From assembly GCA_964648115.1 (NCBI GenBank), contig CAZYME010000002.1, positions 1 through 64,000 of the forward strand: DNA of 64,000 nt, given 5' to 3'. Below the pieces are notes generated by a model. It was not told where the DNA came from, ran no database searches, and saw only the letters and a program-made list of their open reading frames with translations. Source of the DNA: CAZYME01 sp964648115. GTDB taxonomy: Bacteria; Pseudomonadota; Gammaproteobacteria; Legionellales; Legionellaceae. Positions 7,863-17,342 of the stretch are shown here, one piece after another. Within the stretch, counting starts at the first letter, position 1. Each line of letters starts with the position of its first letter. A program made the translations under genes and the position numbers.

Positions 7863-9101
7863 CTAAAAATTGCCATGAAACCATTTTTTCATTCGCAGCC
7901 ACATACCATTCGTACTATCGTTCAATACTGGTACATTATAACCACCTTCGTATTGTTGTTGAAAGCCATGTAACAACAATCCCACGCTAGTCGCCAAAGA
8001 AGAGTTTGTGGTAGCCTCAGCCAAACCTGAAATTTGATGAGCACATCCATGTCTGACAGGCATTTCAAAACACATTTCGGCCAACTCAATCGCACCATTT
8101 ACGTTCGACGCGCCGCCTGTTAACACAATTCCAGCTGCAACTAAATCTTCAAACCCACTACGCCGCAATTCGTTACGAACCAAGGTGAACAATTCTTCGT
8201 AGCGCGCCGATACAACATCTGAAAGAGCCCTGGCAGAAATTTTTCGACCAGGCCGCTCATTGACGCTTAAAACATCTATCATTTGACTAACATTAGCCAT
8301 TTCCGACATCGCACAACCATAATTAAGCTTGATAGCTTCTGCAGATTTTGTTGGTGTTCGTAAAGCCATAGCAATGTCATTGGTAACTTGATCACCTGCA
8401 ATCGGTATAACTGATGTGTACTGTATAGCCCCTTCAGAGAAAATAGCAATGTCTGTGGTGCCACCACCAATATCAATCAAGCACACGCCTAACTCTTTTT
8501 CATCGTCAGTTAATACTGCATGGCTTGAAGCAAGCTGTTCAAGAATAATATCACTGACCTCAAGTCCACAGCGACGCACGCATTTCGCAATATTTTGCGC
8601 GGCACTGACTGCGCCAGTCACAATATGTACCCGCGCTTCTAAGCGCACCCCGGCCATGCCTACCGGCTCACGAATGCTGCCTTGATTATCAATAATAAAT
8701 TCTTGTGGCAAAATATGGAGAATTTTCTGATCGGCGGGTATAACCACCGCCTTCGCAGCGTCAATCACACGCTCAACGTCTGCCTGTGAAACTTCCTGGT
8801 CACGAATAGCCACAATCCCATGAGAGTTAAGGCTTCGTATATGGCTACCAGCAATACCTGTGTATACCGTACGTACTTCACAACCAGCCATGAGTTCCGC
8901 TTCCTGCACAGCGCGCTGGATGGAGTTAACTGTTGCTTCAATGTCAACTACAACTCCTCGCTTTAAACCACGTGAAGGATGCCGACCAATGCCGATGATT
9001 TCAATTGAACCGTCTACTGATACTTCACCAATCAGAGCCACAATTTTGGAAGTCCCGATATCCAAGCCAGTAATGATATTTTTTTCCGATTTTTTAGCCA
9101 T
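7863..9101 (-). CDS. ftsA: Cell division protein FtsA
   Basis: Actin-like ATPase that tethers FtsZ to the membrane. The ATP-binding signatures are GLDIGTSKI near the N-terminus, CLIDIGGGTTDIAIF in the middle and GIVLTGGASNVNG towards the C-terminus. The SHIRSLNSHGIVAI stretch belongs to the 1C domain. The C-terminus MWLRMKKWFHGNF is the amphipathic membrane-targeting helix. The frame stays open to 9188, but that would overlap ftsQ heavily; the ATG at 9101 (MAKKSEK) lies just past the ftsQ stop and gives the usual 412 residues. Confidence 0.96.
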   Translation of the reverse strand: MAKKSEKNIITGLDIGTSKIVALIGEVSVDGSIEIIGIGRHPSRGLKRGVVVDIEATVNSIQRAVQEAELMAGCEVRTVYTGIAGSHIRSLNSHGIVAIRDQEVSQADVERVIDAAKAVVIPADQKILHILPQEFIIDNQGSIREPVGMAGVRLEARVHIVTGAVSAAQNIAKCVRRCGLEVSDIILEQLASSHAVLTDDEKELGVCLIDIGGGTTDIAIFSEGAIQYTSVIPIAGDQVTNDIAMALRTPTKSAEAIKLNYGCAMSEMANVSQMIDVLSVNERPGRKISARALSDVVSARYEELFTLVRNELRRSGFEDLVAAGIVLTGGASNVNGAIELAEMCFEMPVRHGCAHQISGLAEATTNSSLATSVGLLLHGFQQQYEGGYNVPVLNDSTNGMWLRMKKWFHGNF

Positions 9102-9108
9102 TATTGTC

Positions 9109-9819
9109 TCATTTTGTTTTCCAAAGTACCGCCATACCACGTGCATAACGTAAGTCAACACTGGATAGTTGCTCTGGCTTATCTGCAAACACCACGGGAT
9201 AAGCTCTACAGAATCGCCGTAGACGCTTCTCCAAATCTCGCTTTCCTAATCGCAATTGTATTCCATTTGTCAAAGAAAGCTCCCAAGCTTGATTATCACG
9301 CAGTTGTAACGAAGCTGCATGTAAACCGTATATTGATAATAGCTTACTCAATTTTTGATAAATTTGTAAGACATCAATTCGTTGTTGCTTAGGACCACTT
9401 AATCGAGGGAGCAATGCATCGGTTTGTTCCTTGCCAGCATTGAATAGTTCACCATCTGCTGTCATTAATGCATCATTCCATATCGCTACTGGAGACTTTT
9501 CTTTCAGCGTTATTTTCAGGGTGTCAGGCCAAATACGTTGAATGTATACACGCTCACACCAATCCAACGCTAGAAGATCTTTATGTAGTCGGCGGACTGA
9601 TAACGAAAAAAAACTTGCATTTAGATAATTCGAAAGTACCAATTCAAGTTGTTTACGCGTTATATGCTGATAATTGGCGGCAATCCTCACTGTACTGATG
9701 GGAAAACGATTTGCATCTGCCAAAAATAAATATCCTAGGCGTGCTGTTAAAAATAATGCGCACACAATTAATATAGTTAGCAGGCTTGTATAGCGTAACC
9801 GCCCTGTCTCCGCACTCAT
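9109..9819 (-). CDS. ftsQ: Cell division protein FtsQ
   Basis: Bitopic inner-membrane divisome protein that recruits FtsB/FtsL. One membrane helix lies at residues ~10-32. A POTRA domain follows (FPISTVRIAANYQHITRKQLELVLSNY, split here only by description), and then the FtsQ beta domain with LDWCERVYIQRIWPDTLKI. The C-terminus VDLRYARGMAVLWK matches the family's last conserved strand. Length is 236 residues. AGGA lies upstream of the ATG. About 218 bases holding a MITE and a palindrome separate it from ddlB, unlike the overlapping genes upstream. Confidence 0.93.
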   Translation of the reverse strand: MSAETGRLRYTSLLTILIVCALFLTARLGYLFLADANRFPISTVRIAANYQHITRKQLELVLSNYLNASFFSLSVRRLHKDLLALDWCERVYIQRIWPDTLKITLKEKSPVAIWNDALMTADGELFNAGKEQTDALLPRLSGPKQQRIDVLQIYQKLSKLLSIYGLHAASLQLRDNQAWELSLTNGIQLRLGKRDLEKRLRRFCRAYPVVFADKPEQLSSVDLRYARGMAVLWKTK

Positions 9820-9863
9820 ATATTTGTCCTGATGTTTACGCTCTAACAGCTCAGCCCTGCTGT

Positions 9864-9998
9864 CACTACCATTAAGTTAAGGAAAGTCTGTCGTCCCCGC
9901 GAAGGCGGGGATCCATTTCTCCCATGGCTCCTAGCCCGAGTCAGGGATGGATTCCCGCCTTCGCGGGAATGACAAAATCGCTTAACTTAATGGCAGTG
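9864..9998. mobile_element. MITE (family B) copy 1, in the ddlB-ftsQ gap, with 11-bp target duplication
   Basis: A 135-bp element ending in CACTACCATTAAGTTAAG and CTTAACTTAATGGCAGTG (inverted, one mismatch). It is flanked on both sides by AGCCCTGCTGT (9853-9863 and 9999-10009), a perfect 11-bp target duplication. The body has CCCGCGAAGGCGGG-type palindromes. The copy at 26463-26598 is nearly identical in the opposite orientation. There is no coding capacity, so it must move with a transposase supplied elsewhere. The 11-bp duplication fits IS4-family enzymes. Confidence 0.88.
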
Positions 9999-10008
9999 AG
10001 CCCTGCTG

Positions 10009-10032
10009 TTGGGCCATGGGCCCAACCTACAT
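10009..10032. repeat. Family A palindrome next to the MITE
   Basis: TTGGGCC/GGCCCAA stem (10009-10015 with 10019-10025) followed by CCTACATTTTTT. The MITE has inserted at its edge. It lies six bases after the ddlB stop. Confidence 0.6.
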
Positions 10033-10037
10033 TTTTT

Positions 10038-11129
10038 CTACTGATAATGCCTTACCAATTGCTGGCGACGTTGATGATGTGTCATCGCCAATTTTATTAA
10101 GCAATCTAACAATGCAGAATACGACAAACCACTGGCCTGCCACATCCTTGGGTACATACTGATTGATGTGAAACCAGGTAAAGTATTGATTTCATTGAAA
10201 TAAATTTGTTGGGTTTGATCATTAACAAAAAAATCAACTCTTGCCATATCCTTGCATTTGAGACTAGTAAAAATCTCTGCGGCAGCCTGCTGCAATTGCA
10301 GTGTTAATTTCTCATCAAGTTGCGCTGGAGTAATCAAATCCGTGTCGTCACTTTCTAAATATTTGGCAGTATAAGAGTAAAACCCATCAACATGATTGAC
10401 GCGAATTTCCCCCGGCAAACTTACTTTTGGTGCAGCTGTAGCAGATACACTTTCAAGAACTGCCAGCTCAATTTCTCGCCCTTGCACAGATTCTTCAATT
10501 AGAATTGTTTCATCATATCGTCTTGCATCAGCAACTGCATTCTTAAGCTCAGCCATATTATTTGTTTTATGAATGCCAACACTAGAACCCATTGAACAAG
10601 GTTTAACAAATAAAGGCCAGCCAAACTCGGTAACTGCTTCATGACAAAATGCGTCTACTTCTTCGGTAGAGGCATGTCCAGAAATCGACAGATAACGCGC
10701 TGTTTGAATGCCATCTAACTGCATTACCAAGCGCCTAGCAATGTCTTTATCCATACCAATCGCAGATGACAATACACCACAGCCAACATAGGCCACATTC
10801 GCCAGCTCTAGCAACCCCTGCAGGCAACCATCTTCATAAAGAGGCCCATGCACTACGGGAAAAACCACGTCTGCTTCTATCACGAACTTGCCGTTGACAA
10901 AAAGACTGGGTAAAGGACGTGAATTAGATGTAACAACTGGCAACACTTCTTTATAATTTAATAATTCATCCAGATCATTTAGATAACAACACCCGTCTTT
11001 ATCAATAGCGATAGGAGTAACCACGTACTGCGTAGTATCTAAATTTGCTAATACGGATGCTGCTGAACGCAATGAAACTTCATGTTCGCCTGATTTTCCA
11101 CCATACAATACAACTAAATTAAGCATCAT
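10038..11129 (-). CDS. ddlB: D-alanine--D-alanine ligase
   Basis: ATP-grasp ligase that joins two D-alanines for peptidoglycan. The N-terminal VVLYGGKSGEHEVSLRSA is the family signature. ATP-grasp motifs follow: FVKPCSMGSSVGIHK, the ILIEESVQGREIELAVL strand and the metal-binding ARVDFFVND plus YFNEINTLPGFT. At 363 residues it is slightly long but full. ATGATG at the start overlaps the murB stop, with GGAG before it, showing translational coupling. It is the last gene of the tight mur block before the MITE interruption. Confidence 0.96.
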   Translation of the reverse strand: MMLNLVVLYGGKSGEHEVSLRSAASVLANLDTTQYVVTPIAIDKDGCCYLNDLDELLNYKEVLPVVTSNSRPLPSLFVNGKFVIEADVVFPVVHGPLYEDGCLQGLLELANVAYVGCGVLSSAIGMDKDIARRLVMQLDGIQTARYLSISGHASTEEVDAFCHEAVTEFGWPLFVKPCSMGSSVGIHKTNNMAELKNAVADARRYDETILIEESVQGREIELAVLESVSATAAPKVSLPGEIRVNHVDGFYSYTAKYLESDDTDLITPAQLDEKLTLQLQQAAAEIFTSLKCKDMARVDFFVNDQTQQIYFNEINTLPGFTSISMYPRMWQASGLSYSALLDCLIKLAMTHHQRRQQLVRHYQ

Positions 11130-12046
11130 TTATCTCCAATGATGTGTACTTCGCGAATCAATTCTATCGCTGTTTTTTCATGTACCGTTTTCTGTACAAA
11201 TTGAATTAATGATTCGATATCATTCGCTGATGCCGTACCTTTATAATTAATAATAAAATTAGCATGCTTTTCTGACACAACCGCTCCACCCAAACGTTTA
11301 CCTTTTAAACCACAAGACTCAATCAATTTAGCAGCATAGTTTTGAGGGGGATTTCTGAATACAGAACCACAATTGTATTCACTGGTCGGCTGGGTAGCTG
11401 CCCGGTGCTCTAGTAGCTCTTTAATTAATTGCAGAGATTTATCCTTCTCACCTGGCGCGAGACGACAGGTTGCAGCAACAAACCACTCATCATTTAATCC
11501 CGAAACATGGCGGTAAGAAACATCAAACTCAGATGGCTGACGCCGTCTTATTTCACCCGTGCGCGTCATGGTTTCTACCTCGACCACTGACTGCCAAGTT
11601 TCACCATTAAAGCAACCTGCATTCATTCGCAATGCACCACCCATGGTGCCAGGAATTCCTGCCCAAAACTCGCCCCCAACTAAATTATTACGGGCACAAA
11701 ATCTTGCCATTTTTGCACAAGAAACGCCTGCTTCAACCCGAATCAAATCATCACCGATCAAATCAAGCCCATTCAAACAACCTTGGGTCAGAACTACCGT
11801 ACCAGAAAAACCAACATCCTTAATCAAGGAGTTGCTTCCTAGCCCCAACCAAACCAAAGGCTCATTTACATCCAGTTGTTTTAGAAAAAAAGATAGGTCC
11901 GCAATGCTCGTTGGCTTATAGAGAGCTTTCGCTATGCCTCCAACACGCCACGTGGTGTAATCAGCTAACGGCTCATTCAATATCAACTGTCCAGCATCAG
12001 AGCTCTGATTCAAACTGGTGTTTTTCACTTGTTCGGTTGTGCTCAC
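11126..12046 (-). CDS. murB: UDP-N-acetylenolpyruvoylglucosamine reductase
   Basis: FAD enzyme that reduces UDP-GlcNAc-enolpyruvate to UDP-MurNAc. The FAD domain shows TTWRVGGIAKALY and WLGLGSNSLIKD, then GGEFWAGIPGTMGGALRMNAG. The catalytic-region serine lies in YNCGSVFRNP, and the C-terminal domain has LIESCGLKGKRLGGAVVSEKHANFI. It is a type II (shorter) MurB of 306 residues. The start is GTG in a GTGA overlap with the murC stop. It sits between murC and ddlB as in many gammaproteobacteria. Confidence 0.96.
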   Translation of the reverse strand: MSTTEQVKNTSLNQSSDAGQLILNEPLADYTTWRVGGIAKALYKPTSIADLSFFLKQLDVNEPLVWLGLGSNSLIKDVGFSGTVVLTQGCLNGLDLIGDDLIRVEAGVSCAKMARFCARNNLVGGEFWAGIPGTMGGALRMNAGCFNGETWQSVVEVETMTRTGEIRRRQPSEFDVSYRHVSGLNDEWFVAATCRLAPGEKDKSLQLIKELLEHRAATQPTSEYNCGSVFRNPPQNYAAKLIESCGLKGKRLGGAVVSEKHANFIINYKGTASANDIESLIQFVQKTVHEKTAIELIREVHIIGDK

Positions 12047-13467
12047 ACTGTTTCTCGTATTTTTTTTTGCATCAAGTTGATAGCTAATTGCCCGATGCTA
12101 CCAGCACCTTGCATGAGAATAACGTCCCCATTTACCACTAATCGATCCAAATGCTGCTCAAAATTTTGCTCATTAACCAGCGTCGCTTTAGGTGAGCACT
12201 GATTAATCTGGCTCATCAATGACTCACTGCTTATACCAGGGATTGCTGCCTCACCTGCTGGGTAAATATCCAGCAATAATAACTCGTCAGACAAATTTAA
12301 GACATCCACAAACTCAGCAAAAAGCGATTGTGTACGACTATAGCGATGCGGTTGAAACACATGCACTAGGCGCTTATCCGGCCAAACAGAACGAAAGGCG
12401 TCAATCGTGGCTCTAATTTCCTGCGGATGATGACCATAGTCATCAACAACTATGGCGCTACCTTTTGCAAAATCACGCTCACCCAACATTTGAAACCGTC
12501 TACCGACTCCCTCAAACTTCAACAAACCTTTCACAATTGCATTGTCGCTGACACCCAGTTCCGTAGCAATTGTGATAGCAGCTAATGCGTTTAACACATT
12601 GTGGCGGCCTGGCCATTTAAACTGAATAGTTAATGCATTGTGAGGCGCTGGCCTTAGAACAGTGAACTCACTCATCAAACCATTTTGGCGCCAGTCTACT
12701 GCGCGATAATGAGCCCCTTCACGAAAACCGTAAGTCGAGATTGGTCTCTGTATTGCAGGTGTAATACGGCGAATTTCTTCATCATCCACACATAACACAG
12801 CTAAACCATAAAATGGCAAATGATGTAAAAATTCAATAAACGTACTGCGCAGCTTATCAAAATTGTTACCATACGTTTCCATATGATCAGCATCAATATT
12901 AGTAACAACGGCCATCATAGGCTTTAAAAATAGGAACGAGGCATCACTTTCATCGGCTTCCGCAACAAAATAAGCTGATTTGCCTAATTGAGCGTTACTG
13001 CCGCAGCTATTTAGTTTGCCACCGATAACAAAACTTGGATCCAAACCACCTTCAGCTAATAAACTACTTACCAAACTTGTGGTCGTTGTTTTACCATGCG
13101 TACCCGCAATTGCAATACCATGACGAAAGCGCATCAGCTCCGCCAACATAGCTGCACGTGGGATAACCGGTATCATTTGCTCGAGAGCCGCTATAATCTC
13201 AGGATTTTTATCATTGATAGCAGTAGAGCGAACCACCACATCAGCATTCTTAATGTTTTCTACTCGATGACCTACTTGAACTTGGATACCGAGCCCTCGT
13301 AAACGTTGCACAGTGCTATTTTCCGAGAGATCCGACCCTGTAATTTGGTAACCTTCGTTGTGTAGAACTTCGGCGATACCGCACATACCTGCGCCGCCAA
13401 TACCCACAAAATGTATATGCTCTACCCGCCCCATCCTTGGCGATAGAAAATTATCTGCGCTATCCAC
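12043..13467 (-). CDS. murC: UDP-N-acetylmuramate--L-alanine ligase
   Basis: Adds L-alanine to UDP-MurNAc. The N-terminal HIHFVGIGGAGMCGIAEVL loop binds the UDP-sugar, GTHGKTTTTSLVSSL is the ATP-binding loop, and VDDYGHHPQEI and FQPHRYSRT are C-terminal domain marks. The open frame runs upstream to a TTG at 13512 inside ftsW. A GTG at 13467 preceded by AGGGGG at five bases spacing is a much better start and gives 474 residues. It directly follows ftsW; the murG expected between them is absent. Confidence 0.96.
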   Translation of the reverse strand: MDSADNFLSPRMGRVEHIHFVGIGGAGMCGIAEVLHNEGYQITGSDLSENSTVQRLRGLGIQVQVGHRVENIKNADVVVRSTAINDKNPEIIAALEQMIPVIPRAAMLAELMRFRHGIAIAGTHGKTTTTSLVSSLLAEGGLDPSFVIGGKLNSCGSNAQLGKSAYFVAEADESDASFLFLKPMMAVVTNIDADHMETYGNNFDKLRSTFIEFLHHLPFYGLAVLCVDDEEIRRITPAIQRPISTYGFREGAHYRAVDWRQNGLMSEFTVLRPAPHNALTIQFKWPGRHNVLNALAAITIATELGVSDNAIVKGLLKFEGVGRRFQMLGERDFAKGSAIVVDDYGHHPQEIRATIDAFRSVWPDKRLVHVFQPHRYSRTQSLFAEFVDVLNLSDELLLLDIYPAGEAAIPGISSESLMSQINQCSPKATLVNEQNFEQHLDRLVVNGDVILMQGAGSIGQLAINLMQKKIRETV

Positions 13468-13484
13468 AATTTCCCCCTGCCCTT

Positions 13485-14660
13485 TTATGCCCGCAACCCT
13501 AAAGATTGCCAACGATTCTCGTGATCAATACGCAATAACAGCGCGATCACTACACAATTAACCACCATACTAGCGCCACCGTAACTCAATAAAGGTAGCG
13601 TCAGTCCCTTAGTAGGCAACAAACCAGCATTTACTCCCATGTTAATACTAGCTTGTAACCCCAACCAAAATGTAATGCCGTAAGCCGTATAAGCAGCAAA
13701 CAAACGATCTTGTAAATTTGCATTGAAGCCAATAACGAAGCCTCTAAACACCAGTATACTATACAAAGCCAAAACTAGCAGAATACCAAGCAAACCTAAC
13801 TCTTCTGCTAGTACAGCAAATAGGAAATCAGTGTGCGCCTCGGGCAGATAGAATAATTTCTGAACACCGTCACCAAGACCGACACCTGACCAACCACCGC
13901 GTCCGAATGCTATTAAAGATTGTGTTAATTGGTAACCGCTGTTGAATTGATCTGCCCACGGATTCAAAAATGCCGTCAAGCGGGCTACGCGATACGGCGA
14001 TGACACAGCAAGAAAAACCAAACAAGCACCCACCACCAGCATTAAGCCGAGGTAATAACGCAACTTTACCCCTGACAAGAAAAGCATAGCCATCACAGTG
14101 CCTGCAATAACAACGGTCGCTCCAAAATCTGGCTCTAGCAGTAGCAAAACTGCCACGACCCCAAGAACAATCATAGGTCTTATAAAACCCAATATGCTAT
14201 GGCTAACGCTTTGCTGCTGTCGTACGAGATAGCCGGCTACATAAACAATCATAGTCATTTTAGCTAACTCAGACACTTGAATACTAATTGGACCAAAAGC
14301 AAGCCAGCGCCTGCTGCCATTCACGATACGTCCGATACCTGGTACCAATACCAAGAGTAGCATTAACAAACATATAAACAGCAGTGTGACGCTATATTTT
14401 TCCCATTCACTACTGTCGACACGCATCACCACCATTGCTACGACAAAGCCAACAAACAAGTATGCTGCCTGGCGAATCAAAAAATGGAAGGGTTGATGAT
14501 ATAGCTTGGTGGACACCATAACGGAACTAGAAGCAACCATCATCAGCCCGATGATAAGCAAACCAATAATCGCCATTATTAACCATTTGTCATAAAGCGC
14601 GAGGGGCTTGTTGGTGGGTTTCCCTCTTTGAGTATAGTGGCGTGGCTGCATGACGCTCAC
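13485..14660 (-). CDS. ftsW: Peptidoglycan glycosyltransferase FtsW
   Basis: SEDS-family polymerase of septal peptidoglycan with about ten membrane segments. Family signatures seen are VPGIGRIVNGSRRWLAFG near residue 105, LLLEPDFGATVV, FNPWADQFNSGYQLTQSL-like NPWAD...GYQL, and LPEAHTDFLFAVLAEELGLLG. The C-terminus has LPLLSYGGASMVVN. Length is 391 residues. The start is GTG in a GTGA overlap with the murD stop, and an ATG three codons later is an alternative. It is followed 17 bases later by murC. Confidence 0.96.
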   Translation of the reverse strand: MSVMQPRHYTQRGKPTNKPLALYDKWLIMAIIGLLIIGLMMVASSSVMVSTKLYHQPFHFLIRQAAYLFVGFVVAMVVMRVDSSEWEKYSVTLLFICLLMLLLVLVPGIGRIVNGSRRWLAFGPISIQVSELAKMTMIVYVAGYLVRQQQSVSHSILGFIRPMIVLGVVAVLLLLEPDFGATVVIAGTVMAMLFLSGVKLRYYLGLMLVVGACLVFLAVSSPYRVARLTAFLNPWADQFNSGYQLTQSLIAFGRGGWSGVGLGDGVQKLFYLPEAHTDFLFAVLAEELGLLGILLVLALYSILVFRGFVIGFNANLQDRLFAAYTAYGITFWLGLQASINMGVNAGLLPTKGLTLPLLSYGGASMVVNCVVIALLLRIDHENRWQSLGLRA

Positions 14661-15997
14661 AGATGTTCTACCGCGGCAACAAAAGTGTCTCCGCGATGGC
14701 CGTAATTTTTAAACATATCCCAGCTTGCACAAGCTGGAGATAATAGGACAACATCGCCGGGTTTTGCTTGTGATTTGGCGGCATTAACTGCGGAATCAAG
14801 AGAAGGAGCTCGTATTATATGCACCACATCTGCAAGCGCTTTCTCTAGTTTATCTGCATCCTCACCAATCAAAACAACGGCACGAACGTAATCGGCCATT
14901 GATGTACGCAACTCAGTAAAATCTGCTCCTTTTCCTTGCCCACCAGCTATTAAGACAATCTTACCCTGCATGGAACCTCCTATTCCGGAAATCGCAGATA
15001 TCGTTGCCCCGATATTGGTTCCTTTGGAATCATTGATCCACTCAACACCGTCAACTGTTCTAACCCATTGACTTCGATGCGGCAAACCTGCGAAAGATTG
15101 TAGCACTTCAACCATATGGTTCCGGGCAATACCAGCGGCTTGGCTCAACGCGCAAGCGGCTAATGCATTTTGCCAATTATGTCGTCCTTTAATCCGCAAG
15201 GCATCCACTTGTAACAGTTTTTCCTGGCCATACGCTAGATAGCTCGCACCATCTACAGTAATCAATCCCCAATTACCGGTTAAAGGCTCATCCAAGCCAT
15301 AGCTTGTGGTAATTTGGTTTTCAGATTTGGTATGGGGAAGCGTTTGCTTGTCATCGCGGTTATATAATAGCGTGCTTGCATCATGGTATACCCGTTGCTT
15401 AGCTTCAATATATGCTTCAAGCGTGTGGTGTCTATCCAAATGATCAGGTGTGATATTGAGAATAGTAGCGGCGGTAGGTACGAGTGAGTATGTCAAATCT
15501 AATTGAAAGCTTGATAACTCTAAGACCCATAAATCATATTGAGCACCATCATCAAGCATATCCAGCACAGGCGCACCAATATTACCAGCTACCGCAACAG
15601 CCAACCCAGCCGCCTTAGCCATTTCGCCCACCAATGTGGTAACAGTAGATTTACCATTAGTGCCTGTTATAGCAATAACAGGCGCATTGATTTCACGCGC
15701 TAAACATTCAATATCACCCACCACTGAAATCCCACTATCAATAGCTTTTTTCATACTTGGATGATCAAGGTCAACACCCGGGCTGCTGATAATACCTGCT
15801 AACTTGCCATATAATGCATCCGGAATTTCTCCTAAAAATACATCAACTCCGGGAAATTCCGCATTAAAATCGGCTAAACCTGCGGGTTGTACCCGCGTAT
15901 CAAAAGCAACAAACGTTTTGTTTCGTCGACGTAAATAGCGCGCGATGGAATGGCCTGTTATCCCTAAACCTGCGACCAAATAGAGTGGTGAATTCAT
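14657..15997 (-). CDS. murD: UDP-N-acetylmuramoyl-L-alanine--D-glutamate ligase
   Basis: Adds D-glutamate to UDP-MurNAc-L-Ala in the cytoplasm. The N-terminal LVAGLGITGHSIARYL is the Rossmann-like UDP-binding loop. The ATP loop GTNGKST is at 112-118. NITPDHLDRH, the INDSKGTN signature and LLSPACASWDMFKNYGHRG are conserved MurD motifs. Length is 446 residues. It is 25 bases downstream of mraY and overlaps ftsW by four bases. Confidence 0.96.
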   Translation of the reverse strand: MNSPLYLVAGLGITGHSIARYLRRRNKTFVAFDTRVQPAGLADFNAEFPGVDVFLGEIPDALYGKLAGIISSPGVDLDHPSMKKAIDSGISVVGDIECLAREINAPVIAITGTNGKSTVTTLVGEMAKAAGLAVAVAGNIGAPVLDMLDDGAQYDLWVLELSSFQLDLTYSLVPTAATILNITPDHLDRHHTLEAYIEAKQRVYHDASTLLYNRDDKQTLPHTKSENQITTSYGLDEPLTGNWGLITVDGASYLAYGQEKLLQVDALRIKGRHNWQNALAACALSQAAGIARNHMVEVLQSFAGLPHRSQWVRTVDGVEWINDSKGTNIGATISAISGIGGSMQGKIVLIAGGQGKGADFTELRTSMADYVRAVVLIGEDADKLEKALADVVHIIRAPSLDSAVNAAKSQAKPGDVVLLSPACASWDMFKNYGHRGDTFVAAVEHL

Positions 15998-16022
15998 ATA
16001 AAGCCTCTTTTATTCCCTAGAG

Positions 16023-17108
16023 CTACCGAAGTTTTAATGTTGCTAAACCGCACAACACAAACACAACTGTAATAATCCAAAAGCGCACAATCACCTTTGG
16101 CTCAGACCAACCTTTTAACTCAAAATGATGATGCAATGGCGCCATACGGAACAAGCGCTTGCCGCCAGTGGCTTTAAAATAACCAACCTGCAAAATAACC
16201 GACACTGTTTCAATGACAAATAATCCGCCCATTATTAATAACACTAACTCCTGACGCACGACGATAGCCACTATGCCCAATGCAGAACCCAGCGCTAGCG
16301 ATCCAACATCGCCCATAAAAACTTGTGCGGGATAGCTATTGTACCAAAGGAAGCCAAGACCAGCTCCAACAATGGCCGAACAGAAAATCGTCAACTCACC
16401 TGTGTTCGGTACGAACGGGATAGCCAAGTAATGCGCATATACGGCATTACTAGAAACATATGCGAAAACACCTAACGCACCCGCAACCATTACGATAGGC
16501 ATTATAGCTAAACCATCAAGGCCATCTGTCAAGTTCACTGCATTACTGCTACCGACGATTACAAAATAAGCGAGGAGTGGAAACAAAGGACCTAAATTAA
16601 TCAGCCATGTTTTAAAAAATGGCACGGTTAATTGCGTGTGTATAGGCATGCTGGCATTATAATATAAGAATAATACAGCACATACGGCTATCAAAGATTG
16701 CCAAAAAAATTTCCAGCGGCCTGGCAACCCTTTGCTATTTTTTAAGACTAATTTACGGTAATCGTCTACCCACCCAACGATGCCACAGCTAATCGTTACA
16801 AATAATGCTAACCACAAGCTTGATTGGTGAAGATCACCCCATAACAAACAACTCACGGTGATCGCCACTAAAATTAAAACACCACCCATCGTGGGAGTGC
16901 CTGCTTTTGATAAGTGACTTTGGGGGCCGTCATTACGAACCATCTGGCCTATTTGCAATTTTTGCAACCAACGAATCATGGGCGGGCCAAAAAAAAGACC
17001 AACCAATAGGGCTGTAAGTGCTGCGAGGATTGAACGAAAGGTCAGGTATTGAAATACTCTAAACGCATGATACTGTCCTTGTAATAATTGCGTTACCCAA
17101 TAAAGCAT
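16023..17108 (-). CDS. mraY: Phospho-N-acetylmuramoyl-pentapeptide-transferase
   Basis: Inner-membrane enzyme that makes lipid I from UDP-MurNAc-pentapeptide and undecaprenyl phosphate. About ten membrane segments. Signatures are RNDGPQSHLSKAGTPTMGG, GWVDDYRKL, NLTDGLDGLA with the catalytic aspartates, FMGDVGSLALG and APLHHHFELKGWSE. A longer frame to 17135 exists, but the ATG at 17108 (MLYWVTQ) matches the family N-terminus and has GAGAGGGA upstream; length is then 361 residues. A palindromic repeat fills the gap back to murF. Confidence 0.96.
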   Translation of the reverse strand: MLYWVTQLLQGQYHAFRVFQYLTFRSILAALTALLVGLFFGPPMIRWLQKLQIGQMVRNDGPQSHLSKAGTPTMGGVLILVAITVSCLLWGDLHQSSLWLALFVTISCGIVGWVDDYRKLVLKNSKGLPGRWKFFWQSLIAVCAVLFLYYNASMPIHTQLTVPFFKTWLINLGPLFPLLAYFVIVGSSNAVNLTDGLDGLAIMPIVMVAGALGVFAYVSSNAVYAHYLAIPFVPNTGELTIFCSAIVGAGLGFLWYNSYPAQVFMGDVGSLALGSALGIVAIVVRQELVLLIMGGLFVIETVSVILQVGYFKATGGKRLFRMAPLHHHFELKGWSEPKVIVRFWIITVVFVLCGLATLKLR

Positions 17109-17212
17109 ATGTGTCCCTCTCGAATGTAAAGACATTTAAAAGCGCGGAGCATAACACAGCAATTCTGTTCATAAAAATATTTTAAAAACAAGAGGCGCGA
17201 CTCTTATTAGTA

Positions 17213-17328
17213 GGTTCCTCTCTCATTGATGAGAGGGGGTACCCGAGGGTAGATCAAATAAAAAAATTGCATTTTTGATCACCCCTCATCCGCCCTATCG
17301 GGCACCTTCTCCCCTCGCGGGGCGAAGG
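17213..17328. repeat. Dispersed palindromic repeat, family D, copy 2
   Basis: Inverted copy of the element at 1-140: both have the GCCCCGCGAGGGG end, GGATGAGGGGTGATCAAAAA and the other end with TCTCATCAATGAGAG/CCATCAATGGG. It sits within the murF-mraY gap of the leftward cluster, about 14 bases from the murF stop, and could act on the transcript as a hairpin. Confidence 0.75.
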
Positions 17329-17342
17329 ACAGTAATTGCTCA

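Noticed and set aside
7507..7866. 119-codon plus-strand frame across the ftsZ start and ftsA-ftsZ gap
   Set aside because: Antisense to ftsZ and the long inverted repeat; no family features.
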